A stretch of DNA of 5,845 bases. Source: Spirochaetes bacterium RBG_16_67_19. GTDB lineage: Bacteria; Spirochaetota; Spirochaetia; SZUA-6; DRHE01. The notes below the pieces were generated by a model. The model saw nothing but the letters and a program-made list of their open reading frames with translations, searched no databases and had not been told where the DNA came from. Positions within the stretch are counted from its first letter, which is position 1. The number at the start of each line of letters is the position of its first letter. The stretch covers positions 1 through 5,845 of the forward strand of contig MIBK01000153.1 of assembly GCA_001829505.1 (NCBI GenBank). The letters run 5' to 3'. A program made the position numbers and the translations under genes. Shown here piece after piece: positions 1-4,862 of the stretch.

Positions 1-677
1 CGCTGGTGCACGATGGCCAGGGCGCTTTCGAAATCCGTCTCGCTTAAGTCAGGGTAGAAGGGCAGGAACTGCGGGGACACGAACATGCCCTTGTAGACGA
101 TGGTCCGGCTGGAAAGGGAAGGGACGTAGAATCGCTCCGGGCCCCAACCCGCGGCCAGGGCCTCTTTTTCCAGGCTCCGCCGCAGCACGTACAGGCGGCG
201 CTCGGTCGGCTCGCCCGGAGCGGTCCCCGGCCTGGGGGCGAGGAACAGCTGCCAGAAGGAGGGCATTTCCCGGCGGGCCTGCTCGCCCAGGCACTCGGGG
301 TTGACCGGCACCTGCCTCCAGGCCAGCAATTCCGCCGCCTCCTCGCGCAGGACGCGCTCCACCAGGGCGCGGGCGCGGTCCTGTTCCGGGCCGTCGGGCG
401 GCAGGAAGAAGAAGCCCGCTGCGTAGCTGCCGGCGCCGGGCAAGGCCACGCCGGCCACCCGCCGGAAGAAGTCGTGCGGGAGCTGCAGGAGCATGCCGGC
501 GCCGTCTCCGGTTTTCTGGTCCGCTCCCACCGCGCCGCGGTGCTCCAGGTTGATCAGGATTCGCACCGCGTCCATTACGATCTGGTGGGATTTCTCTCCG
601 CGGAGGTTGGCGATGAAGCCGACTCCGCAGGCATCGTGTTCTTGGCTGGGGTCGTAGAGTCCGAAGGCGGCGCGCAT
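1..677 (-). CDS. gltB: Glutamate synthase large subunit, N-terminal part (partial, cut by window start)
   Basis: This reading frame is open from an ATG at 677 to the window edge: 225 codons plus two bases. It encodes the glutaminase (Ntn-hydrolase, class II amidotransferase) domain of glutamate synthase, which takes ammonia from glutamine to make glutamate from 2-oxoglutarate in the cytoplasm. Visible signatures are YDPSQEHDACGVGF at residues 8-21, LEHRGAVGADQKTGDGAG at 44-61, YVLRR at 163-167, SLSSRTIVYKGM at 187-198 and SALAIVHQ at 218-225. Cys17 should be the nucleophile exposed once the propeptide is removed. That propeptide is only 16 residues, shorter than the roughly 36-42 known for Azospirillum and E. 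coli. The start is supported by AGGA (687-690), 9 bases upstream. The FMN and Fe-S domains lie outside the window. Family assignment is firm. Whether the cofactor partner is gltD or ferredoxin cannot be seen. Confidence 0.95.
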   Translation of the reverse strand, partial: MRAAFGLYDPSQEHDACGVGFIANLRGEKSHQIVMDAVRILINLEHRGAVGADQKTGDGAGMLLQLPHDFFRRVAGVALPGAGSYAAGFFFLPPDGPEQDRARALVERVLREEAAELLAWRQVPVNPECLGEQARREMPSFWQLFLAPRPGTAPGEPTERRLYVLRRSLEKEALAAGWGPERFYVPSLSSRTIVYKGMFVSPQFLPFYPDLSETDFESALAIVHQ

Positions 678-695
678 GGTTATAAATCCTGTGTA

Positions 696-724
696 TTTTT
701 ATGCAGTCTTAGTGATTATGTCAA
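696..724 (-). promoter_or_regulatory. Probable gltB promoter overlapping the gpgS stop codon
   Basis: On the minus strand a perfect TTGACA (724-719) includes the gpgS stop codon TGA (723-721). Seventeen bases later comes TAAAAA (701-696), a 4/6 match to the -10 consensus; CATAAA (703-698) at 15 bases is an alternative. The 43-base gap 678-720 is strongly AT-rich in an otherwise GC-rich window, as expected of a promoter. Transcription would start about 689-691, giving a leader of only about 12-14 bases that just includes, or slightly clips, the AGGA ribosome site. This is inferred from sequence only; gltB could also be read through from gpgS. Confidence 0.45.
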
Positions 725-1767
725 GTACCCGGGGGCGCCTCGGCGGCGGGAGTAGGGGCGGCCGAAGCTCCGACCGAAGCGGCGGCGGCCGGTACAGGAC
801 GAGGGAAGCGGGCCGCGTATTCGGGGATTTCCACCATCGGGGGCCGTTCGTTCATGGGCACCGCTGTGGGCTGCACCGAGTAGCGCCCTTTGCGGGCCGC
901 CAGGGCGATGTGCTCGGCGGCCAGCTTCCGCAGCAGATGCGCTTCGCCGTAGCGCTCCAGCCGGCTGAGGAAGGTGTTGAGGATGCCGAAGGACATGCGG
1001 CTGAGGGCTTCCACGGGCTGGTTGCGGTGCACGCGGCGGTCCAGGTCCACCTGGGCCAGGCTCTCAATGCCGTGCTGGTGGTAGATGTCGATCAGGTGCC
1101 CGACCTCCACCCCGTAGCCCACCGAGAAAGGCAGCCTCTCCAGCAGGCGCCGCCGACCCGCGTATTCGCCGCTCAGGGGCTGAACCAGCCCGGCCAGCTC
1201 CGGATAGAACAGCGAGAACAGCGGCCGCACCAGGATTTCGGTGACCCGTCCCCCGCCGCTGGGCGTGAGCCCCGAGGTGGAGCGCAGGGGCCGCTCGTAG
1301 AAGGCCTTGACGTAGCCGATCTCGGGGCGCTCCAGCAGGGGCCCCAGCAGGCCGTAGACGAACTTGGGGCCGATGTTGCTGATGTCCGCGTCGATCCAGA
1401 CGATGATGTCCCCCTGCAGCACGAAGAGGCTCTTCCAGAGGTTCTCCCCCTTGCCCCGGAAGGTGCCGTAGGGCTTGAGGATGTCCCGGGAGCCGAAGAC
1501 CCGGGCCCCGAAGCGGGCGGCGATCGTGCGGGTGTCGTCGGTGGAGCCCGAATCGATCACTGCGATCTCGTCCACCAGGGGGAAGCGCTCCATGAGCTCG
1601 GCCTTCAGCACCAGGATTTCCTTGCCGATGGTGTCCGCCTCGTTCAGGGTGGGAAAGGCCAGCGAAACGGTGGCGCCGCGGGCCTCCTTCAGCTCCAGCA
1701 GCCGGCGCGGGTCGCCGTAGCGGCCGTGGTGGAAGGTGTTCGACAGAACCGCTGGCTTCCAGCTCAA
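721..1767 (-). CDS. gpgS: Glucosyl-3-phosphoglycerate synthase
   Basis: A 348-residue retaining GT-A glycosyltransferase that moves glucose from UDP-glucose (or another NDP-glucose) to 3-phosphoglycerate. The product, glucosyl-3-phosphoglycerate, is the precursor of glucosylglycerate and, in mycobacteria, of methylglucose lipopolysaccharides. Seen from the TTG start: PTLNE at 39-43, DSGSTDDT at 72-79, the metal-binding DAD at 126-128, VKAFYERP at 153-160, GGGRVTE at 171-177, PLSGEYA at 197-203, GYGVEVG at 217-223, HRN at 247-249 and ERPPM at 307-311. This order matches mycobacterial GpgS as I recall it, including a histidine expected to bind the metal in HRN. The last 23 or so residues are an Ala/Pro-rich tail. 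A longer open frame begins with ATG at 1869, but its extra 34 residues are Trp/Arg/Cys-rich and overlap the upstream gene. TTG at 1767 has GAGG 8 bases before it and lies 10 bases past the upstream stop, so coupling is likely. No gpgP phosphatase gene is visible. Confidence 0.92.
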   Translation of the reverse strand: MSWKPAVLSNTFHHGRYGDPRRLLELKEARGATVSLAFPTLNEADTIGKEILVLKAELMERFPLVDEIAVIDSGSTDDTRTIAARFGARVFGSRDILKPYGTFRGKGENLWKSLFVLQGDIIVWIDADISNIGPKFVYGLLGPLLERPEIGYVKAFYERPLRSTSGLTPSGGGRVTEILVRPLFSLFYPELAGLVQPLSGEYAGRRRLLERLPFSVGYGVEVGHLIDIYHQHGIESLAQVDLDRRVHRNQPVEALSRMSFGILNTFLSRLERYGEAHLLRKLAAEHIALAARKGRYSVQPTAVPMNERPPMVEIPEYAARFPRPVPAAAASVGASAAPTPAAEAPPGT

Positions 1768-1775
1768 AGGGGTAG

Positions 1776-1779
1776 CCTC
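1776..1779 (-). promoter_or_regulatory. Ribosome binding site that decides the gpgS start
   Basis: GAGG on the minus strand overlaps the TGA stop of the upstream gene (1780-1778) and lies 8 bases before the TTG at 1767. No ATG or GTG in the gpgS frame between this site and the conserved glycosyltransferase core has a comparable site. It supports a TTG start and stop-to-start translational coupling. Confidence 0.6.
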
Positions 1780-2977
1780 ACGCCACGGCCTCCAACAGCA
1801 GCAGCACCTGCTGGAAGCCCGCCTCCAGCGGGGCCAGGTCGACGTGCTCCTCGAGGTAGCCCCTGGCACCCGTGGTCAGGCCCAGGGACAGGGCGGGGAT
1901 GCCGCGGGCGTTGAGCAGTGCCGCCGGGTCCGGGCCGGATACCTGGCGGGAGCGGATGCCCAGGCGGGCGTGCACGCGACGCAGCGCCTCCACCAGGGGC
2001 CGGCGCAGCTCCGCGTCCCCCGCGGGCAGCACTCCGGCCGTGTCGATGCGGATGGAAGCCCCGGTCTTTTCGGCGATCTTGCGGGTGGTGGCCAGGACCG
2101 CATCGCGCGAGGTCTCCAGGCGCGCCGTGTCGCGGGCGAAGATCTCCAGCTCCAGGCGCCCCTCGCTGGCGAACTGGCCGTAGCCGGCCCCCGCCTCCAG
2201 GCGGGCCACGTTCAGGAAGGTGTTGTCCGCGGCGTCCCAGCGGATGCCCCCCAGCTGATGGGCGATGCCGGACAGAAGGGAAACCGCGGAATCCGCGCCG
2301 CCGCCGGCCAGGACTTCCCGGTCGCGCGTCCGCACGGAAATGGCCAGGCGGCAGGTGCCCATCGGGTCGCTGGCCACCGCACCTAGCGAGGTGCCCGTCA
2401 GCTGGAAGGCCGCGCTCCACTCTTCCGTGCGACGGTCCAGGAAGCGCTCCAGCGCGCAGCCTGCCACCCCGGCGCCCTTCAGGCAGGTGAACAGCAGGGT
2501 CAGGTCGCGCTGGAAGGTTGTGCCGGAGGCCTGCAGGTACTCGGCCAGCACCAGCAGGGCCGCCACCCCCAGGCTGCTCCCGGCCATGCCCCGGCCGATG
2601 GCCCGCTCGCTGGAAAGACGCACCAGGCTGTCCAGGGGCGAGTAGTCCTCGTTCTCCACGGAGGCGAACAGCAGGATCCCCTTGGAGGAGGCCTCCGTAG
2701 CGGGGAAGCGCAGGCTGAGGTTGCCCGCCCCGTCGTCCTGCAGGTCGGAGAAGCCGCTCTCGGCCAGGCGCCGGGCGATGAAGGCCTGGCGCTGCTTTTC
2801 CCCGGGGGTGGGCGAAGGGGTTTCGTTGAACTGGATGGCGTCCGAGATCAGCCGGTCGATGTACGGCTCGATGCGATGCCCGGACCTGCGCCGCGCGCGG
2901 GAGCTTTTTCGGCGGGCCAGGAATCGCCGCACCGACGAGGCGATCCCGGCGAAACTCGCGGCCAGTCTTCCCCGCAT
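1778..2977 (-). CDS. M20-family peptidase-like protein, probably catalytically inactive
   Basis: A 399-residue protein with the layout of M20/peptidase-T-like metallopeptidases. After an Arg-rich N-terminus (about 1-35) comes an ETPSPTPGEKQRQ segment (52-64), a GAGNLSLRFP strand (83-92), a central region resembling the dimerisation lid (about 205-310), and an NARGIPALSLG plus EEHVDL ending (about 355-380). The residues that define the active site look lost. Where M20 enzymes have HxD the sequence reads FASVEN (104-109); the bridging Asp position reads GMAGSSLG (130-137); the catalytic Glu-Glu position reads CLKGAG (165-170); and the C-terminal metal-binding His before the DExV-like motif appears absent. 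It may therefore be a pseudoenzyme, a binding protein, or a member of a divergent clade. No signal peptide is clear, so it is probably cytoplasmic. GGAGG (2982-2986) lies 4 bases before the ATG. It is followed 10 bases later by gpgS, which suggests a shared role. Family membership is from motif layout only. Confidence 0.72.
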   Translation of the reverse strand: MRGRLAASFAGIASSVRRFLARRKSSRARRRSGHRIEPYIDRLISDAIQFNETPSPTPGEKQRQAFIARRLAESGFSDLQDDGAGNLSLRFPATEASSKGILLFASVENEDYSPLDSLVRLSSERAIGRGMAGSSLGVAALLVLAEYLQASGTTFQRDLTLLFTCLKGAGVAGCALERFLDRRTEEWSAAFQLTGTSLGAVASDPMGTCRLAISVRTRDREVLAGGGADSAVSLLSGIAHQLGGIRWDAADNTFLNVARLEAGAGYGQFASEGRLELEIFARDTARLETSRDAVLATTRKIAEKTGASIRIDTAGVLPAGDAELRRPLVEALRRVHARLGIRSRQVSGPDPAALLNARGIPALSLGLTTGARGYLEEHVDLAPLEAGFQQVLLLLEAVA

Positions 2978-2997
2978 GGCGCCTCCGGCCCCGGTCC

Positions 2998-3031
2998 AGA
3001 TAAACGGCGGGCCGCCGCAGCGGCCCGCCGT
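2998..3031 (-). terminator. Rho-independent terminator of the winged-helix/lipoprotein/LysM operon
   Basis: On the minus strand a perfect 12-bp GC-rich stem (3031-3020 paired with 3015-3004) with a 4-base loop is followed by TTTATCT. It begins 13 bases after the LysM gene stop. The stem is very strong but the T run is interrupted, so termination may be incomplete. Only 20 bases separate it from the next start codon at 2977. Confidence 0.75.
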
Positions 3032-3044
3032 CGTCAGCAGGGCA

Positions 3045-3773
3045 TCATTCCCCGAACGTCGGATATCTCTCGTTCGGGTCGTAAGTGCCTTCGCGGATTT
3101 CGCCGCTCAGGCTGGGAATCGTGAACACCTGTCCGGGATGGATCAGGTGCGGGTTGTTCGCGTCGCGGATCACGTTCTTGTTGGCGTCGTACAGGCCGCG
3201 CCACTGGGTGCGGTCGTTGTAGACCCAGGAATAGCCCGCGATCTTGTTGAAGCAGTCCCGGTCATCCAGGATCAGGCGGACCACGTAGTACTTCGGGTAC
3301 ACCGGCTGCTCGGCCACGGTGACCGGCTCCTCGGTTGCCGGCACGATATTGGCCAGCCAGGCGACCACGTTCTTGGAGAACTCGATGCTCTCCTCCCATT
3401 TCTGGCCCCGGAAGGCGACCTGGGCCTGGGCGTAGTTGTCCACGGCCGCTTTGTGCTCCTCCGGATAGCGGGTCTTGGCATCCAGTCCCTCCGCCTCGGT
3501 GAGCTTCTGCCTGGCCAGGGACAGCCAGTTGGAGGCGCGATAGCGGGTAGCCAGGGTGGAGGAATATTGCTCCGCCCGGGCAGAGTACTGCTTGGCCTCC
3601 TCGGCCAGGCGGTAGGCCTGTTCGTAATCCCCCGCCTGGTAGGCCCGGTCCGCCTGGGCTTGCAGCTCCAGGGCCTTCTTGTAGTCCGGGTTGTCCTTCA
3701 GGGCCTGGCCGAAGGTCTGGGTGAGCACGAGCGCCGTGAGGGCGATCACAACCCAAAGGATCTTCCTGCTCAT
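3045..3773 (-). CDS. Secreted helical-repeat protein with C-terminal LysM domain
   Basis: A 242-residue exported protein. Residues 1-24 form a Sec signal peptide: MSRK, a hydrophobic stretch ILWVVIALTALVL, and a probable signal peptidase I site after FGQA. Residues 28-140 are charged helices resembling TPR-type pairs (AYQAGDYEQAYRLAEEA at 44-60, FRGQKWEESIEFSKNVV at 121-137). Residues 163-220 form a divergent LysM domain: YVVRLILDDRDCFNKIAG, then WRGLYDANK, then NPHLIHPGQVFTIP. LysM domains bind N-acetylglucosamine-containing glycans, usually peptidoglycan, so a periplasmic wall-associated role is inferred. The usual GDTL-like segment is replaced by DDRDCF and the domain is longer than a classical 45-residue LysM. 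Its ATG overlaps the upstream stop as ATGA (3773-3770), with AGGAGG 7 bases before it, so it is translationally coupled to the lipoprotein. No hydrolase domain is present. The specific function is not recognised. Confidence 0.85.
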   Translation of the reverse strand: MSRKILWVVIALTALVLTQTFGQALKDNPDYKKALELQAQADRAYQAGDYEQAYRLAEEAKQYSARAEQYSSTLATRYRASNWLSLARQKLTEAEGLDAKTRYPEEHKAAVDNYAQAQVAFRGQKWEESIEFSKNVVAWLANIVPATEEPVTVAEQPVYPKYYVVRLILDDRDCFNKIAGYSWVYNDRTQWRGLYDANKNVIRDANNPHLIHPGQVFTIPSLSGEIREGTYDPNERYPTFGE

Positions 3774-4441
3774 AATCCGCCCTCCTCACGAATCTTCTCG
3801 GCCTCTTCGGCCTGCTGCTCCGCGGTGGCCAGTTCGTCCTTTACTTCCTCGATGGAGCTTTCCGCCCGGGCCTTGAGCTGCCGGGCCGTCTGGGCCGCGG
3901 CGGCGAACTTGGCCCTGGACTGCTCGTACAGGTCCAGGGACTTGGGGTAGTCCTTGGCCTTCTCGGCGTCCGCGGCCTGCTTGTACAGGCCTTGCGCGGC
4001 GTTGTAGTCCGCCTTCACCGCCACTGCGGCCTTTACCGCATCGGCTTCCGCCTTGGCGTCATCGGCGTCCTTCTTGCGCTCCGCCGTCAGGGCGGGGAAG
4101 CCGCCGTCCAGCACCTGCTGGTAGCCGGAAATCGCCTGCTGGAAGGCCGTCCGCGACTTGGCGTTGTCCTTGCCGTAGGCCGCCTCGCCGTCCTTGAAGC
4201 TGGCCTCCGCCTTCTGGAAGGCGTCCGCTTCGTAGCGGTCCAGGCCGAACTGGGTCACCGTGGCGCGCAGCTCCTTGGCCGTCTGGTACTCCGCTTCGGG
4301 CTTGGGAACCGCCGCCGTCACGGGCTCCTCGACAGGCTCCTCGACGGGCTCCGGAGCCGTCTTGCAGGAGACCGCCAACATTGCCGCCGCTGCGAGGGCC
4401 AGCAGGACCAGCAGCCACGGCCTTTTTCTGATTCTACCCAT
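3770..4441 (-). CDS. Helical lipoprotein of unknown function
   Basis: A 223-residue predicted lipoprotein. The N-terminus is MGRIRKRPW, a hydrophobic stretch to residue 21, then LAVSC with the lipidated Cys at 26. The lipobox is loose (S at -1, V at -2, A at -3), a style tolerated in spirochaetes among others. Residues 30-41 are an EPVEEPVEEPV linker; the rest is Ala/Lys/Glu-rich helix, including AFQKAEASFKDGEAAYG (74-90) and YNAAQGLYKQAADAEKAKDY (146-165). These look like TPR-type or coiled-coil pairs similar to those of the LysM partner downstream. A longer open frame starts at 4549, but ATG 4441 is right: GGAGG lies 7 bases before it and the signal peptide starts immediately. It begins 4 bases after the winged-helix gene and overlaps the LysM gene by 4 bases. 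A membrane anchor or partner for the LysM protein is inferred, not shown. Confidence 0.85.
   Translation of the reverse strand: MGRIRKRPWLLVLLALAAAAMLAVSCKTAPEPVEEPVEEPVTAAVPKPEAEYQTAKELRATVTQFGLDRYEADAFQKAEASFKDGEAAYGKDNAKSRTAFQQAISGYQQVLDGGFPALTAERKKDADDAKAEADAVKAAVAVKADYNAAQGLYKQAADAEKAKDYPKSLDLYEQSRAKFAAAAQTARQLKARAESSIEEVKDELATAEQQAEEAEKIREEGGL
4322..4352 (-). repeat. 12-base tandem repeat encoding the EPVEEPVEEPV linker
   Basis: Units at 4322-4333 and 4334-4345 differ at one base, and a partial third unit follows at 4346-4352. Each unit encodes four residues (VEEP) of the proline/glutamate spacer just after the lipidated Cys, a region whose length could vary between strains without harming the fold. 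Confidence 0.6.
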
Positions 4442-4445
4442 CTTC

Positions 4446-4715
4446 TCACCTCCGCTTTGATTTATCGTTCTCGTGCTTCCTTTTCTCTTCTTCGGTGAGC
4501 GAAACGAAAACCTGGCTTTCGCTCTGCCGGTAGCGAATCCTGCCTTCATGCGCCAGCCAGCCCAGGGCCTGGTAGGTCAGGGCGCTGCGCTCGCCCAGAT
4601 ATTCGGACAGGCGCAGGATGTTGATCTCTCCGACCTCGCCGAGGGCCCCTGCTACGGTTTCGGCGCATTCGGCGATCCTTGCCACGACCCTGTCTTCCCC
4701 GGCGGCCTTGGACAT
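4446..4715 (-). CDS. Small winged helix-turn-helix protein (DUF2582-like)
   Basis: An 89-residue protein whose layout fits a single winged-helix fold: helix VVARIAECAETVAGALGEVG (10-29), helix INILRLSEYLG (31-41), recognition-type helix ALTYQALGWLAHEG (45-58), then a short wing RIRYRQSESQVFVSL (59-73) and a charged tail. The ALGWLAHEGRI segment resembles the small winged-helix family PF10771 (DUF2582), whose members are short and mostly uncharacterised. The ATG at 4715 is preferred over the one at 4736: GAGG (4721-4724) lies 5 bases before it, while no ribosome site precedes 4736. It leads the operon with the lipoprotein 4 bases downstream, whose ribosome site lies inside this gene's end. It could autoregulate the operon through the symmetric promoter at 4777-4816; that is inference. 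A non-DNA-binding role is also possible. Confidence 0.78.
   Translation of the reverse strand: MSKAAGEDRVVARIAECAETVAGALGEVGEINILRLSEYLGERSALTYQALGWLAHEGRIRYRQSESQVFVSLTEEEKRKHENDKSKRR
4449..4453 (-). promoter_or_regulatory. Strong ribosome binding site deciding the lipoprotein start
   Basis: GGAGG with a 7-base spacer to the ATG at 4441. It lies within the last codons of the winged-helix gene just before its TGA (4448-4446), so ribosomes ending one gene are positioned to begin the next. It rules out the longer start at 4549. Confidence 0.7.
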
Positions 4716-4756
4716 TCTAGCCTCTACTGTAGGCATGCCGCGAACCGGGGTCTGTC

Positions 4757-4775
4757 GGCTCCACTACCGGGAGCC
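4757..4775 (-). promoter_or_regulatory. Hairpin at the predicted 5' end of the winged-helix operon mRNA
   Basis: GGCTCC (minus 4775-4770) pairs perfectly with GGAGCC (4762-4757) around a 7-base loop. Position 4775 is 7 bases past the TATAAT box, so the RNA would begin with this stem. Such 5'-terminal stems can protect mRNA from decay. The remaining leader to the start codon is about 41 bases. It could instead be a protein-binding site in DNA. Confidence 0.45.
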
Positions 4776-4776
4776 T

Positions 4777-4816
4777 GTAGAATTATATACTAATATTCGC
4801 GTGGCTGGAATTCTAC
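4777..4816 (-). repeat. 8-bp inverted repeat bracketing the promoter (possible operator)
   Basis: GTAGAATT (4777-4784) and AATTCTAC (4809-4816) are perfect inverted copies separated by 24 bases. Their centres are 32 bases apart, about three helical turns. One arm overlaps the -10 box and the other overlaps the -35 position. This geometry suits a dimeric regulator bound to one DNA face. The regulator is unknown; candidates are the winged-helix product or the adjacent response regulator. Confidence 0.5.
4782..4810 (-). promoter_or_regulatory. Promoter of the winged-helix/lipoprotein/LysM operon
   Basis: A perfect TATAAT lies on the minus strand at 4787-4782, in the most AT-rich stretch of the window. 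Seventeen bases upstream the -35 position reads TTCCAG (4810-4805), a poor match, which suggests reliance on an activator or on the T tract further upstream. The predicted start is about 4775 and the leader about 60 bases. Confidence 0.65.
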
Positions 4817-4817
4817 G

Positions 4818-4827
4818 AAAAAAAAAA
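4818..4827 (-). promoter_or_regulatory. 10-base homopolymer tract (T on minus strand), possible UP element
   Basis: Ten consecutive A on the plus strand lie about 43-52 bases before the predicted transcription start, where an UP element contacts the RNA polymerase alpha subunit. It is also 35 bases past the response regulator stop, but no stem stronger than about 3 bp precedes it, so a terminator is less likely. Homopolymers of this length can slip, so expression may vary. Confidence 0.4.
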
Positions 4828-4862
4828 CGGTTGCCGGCGTAGTGGGGCTGTCAGGGCGTCTG

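Noticed and set aside
1768..1869. Longer N-terminus for gpgS from ATG 1869
   Set aside because: The extra 34 residues are Trp/Arg/Cys-rich shadow sequence of the upstream gene, and a better start with a ribosome site exists at 1767.
676..1914. Long plus-strand open frame of 412 codons opposite gpgS
   Set aside because: It is low-complexity, rich in Gly/Ala/Arg/Pro/Gln, shows no family motif, and lies opposite a frame with strong GpgS signatures. GC-rich codon bias explains it.
1872..2490. Several Pro/Arg-rich open frames on both strands within the M20-like gene
   Set aside because: They overlap an intact frame with a fold-consistent product and carry only GC-driven low-complexity sequence.
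2682..3950. Plus-strand open frame of 422 codons opposite the LysM and M20-like genes
   Set aside because: It spans the terminator hairpin and three minus-strand genes with clear domains and ribosome sites. Its own composition has no recognisable motif.
4442..4549. Longer lipoprotein start at 4549
   Set aside because: It would bury the signal peptide behind 36 basic residues and overlap the winged-helix gene. GGAGG at 4449-4453 points to 4441.
4716..4736. Upstream ATG at 4736 for the winged-helix gene
   Set aside because: No ribosome site precedes it, while ATG 4715 has GAGG at 5 bases. It remains a minor possibility.
4828..4862. Terminator for the response regulator gene using the T tract
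   Set aside because: Only about a 3-bp stem can be drawn immediately before the T run, so a canonical terminator is not supported.
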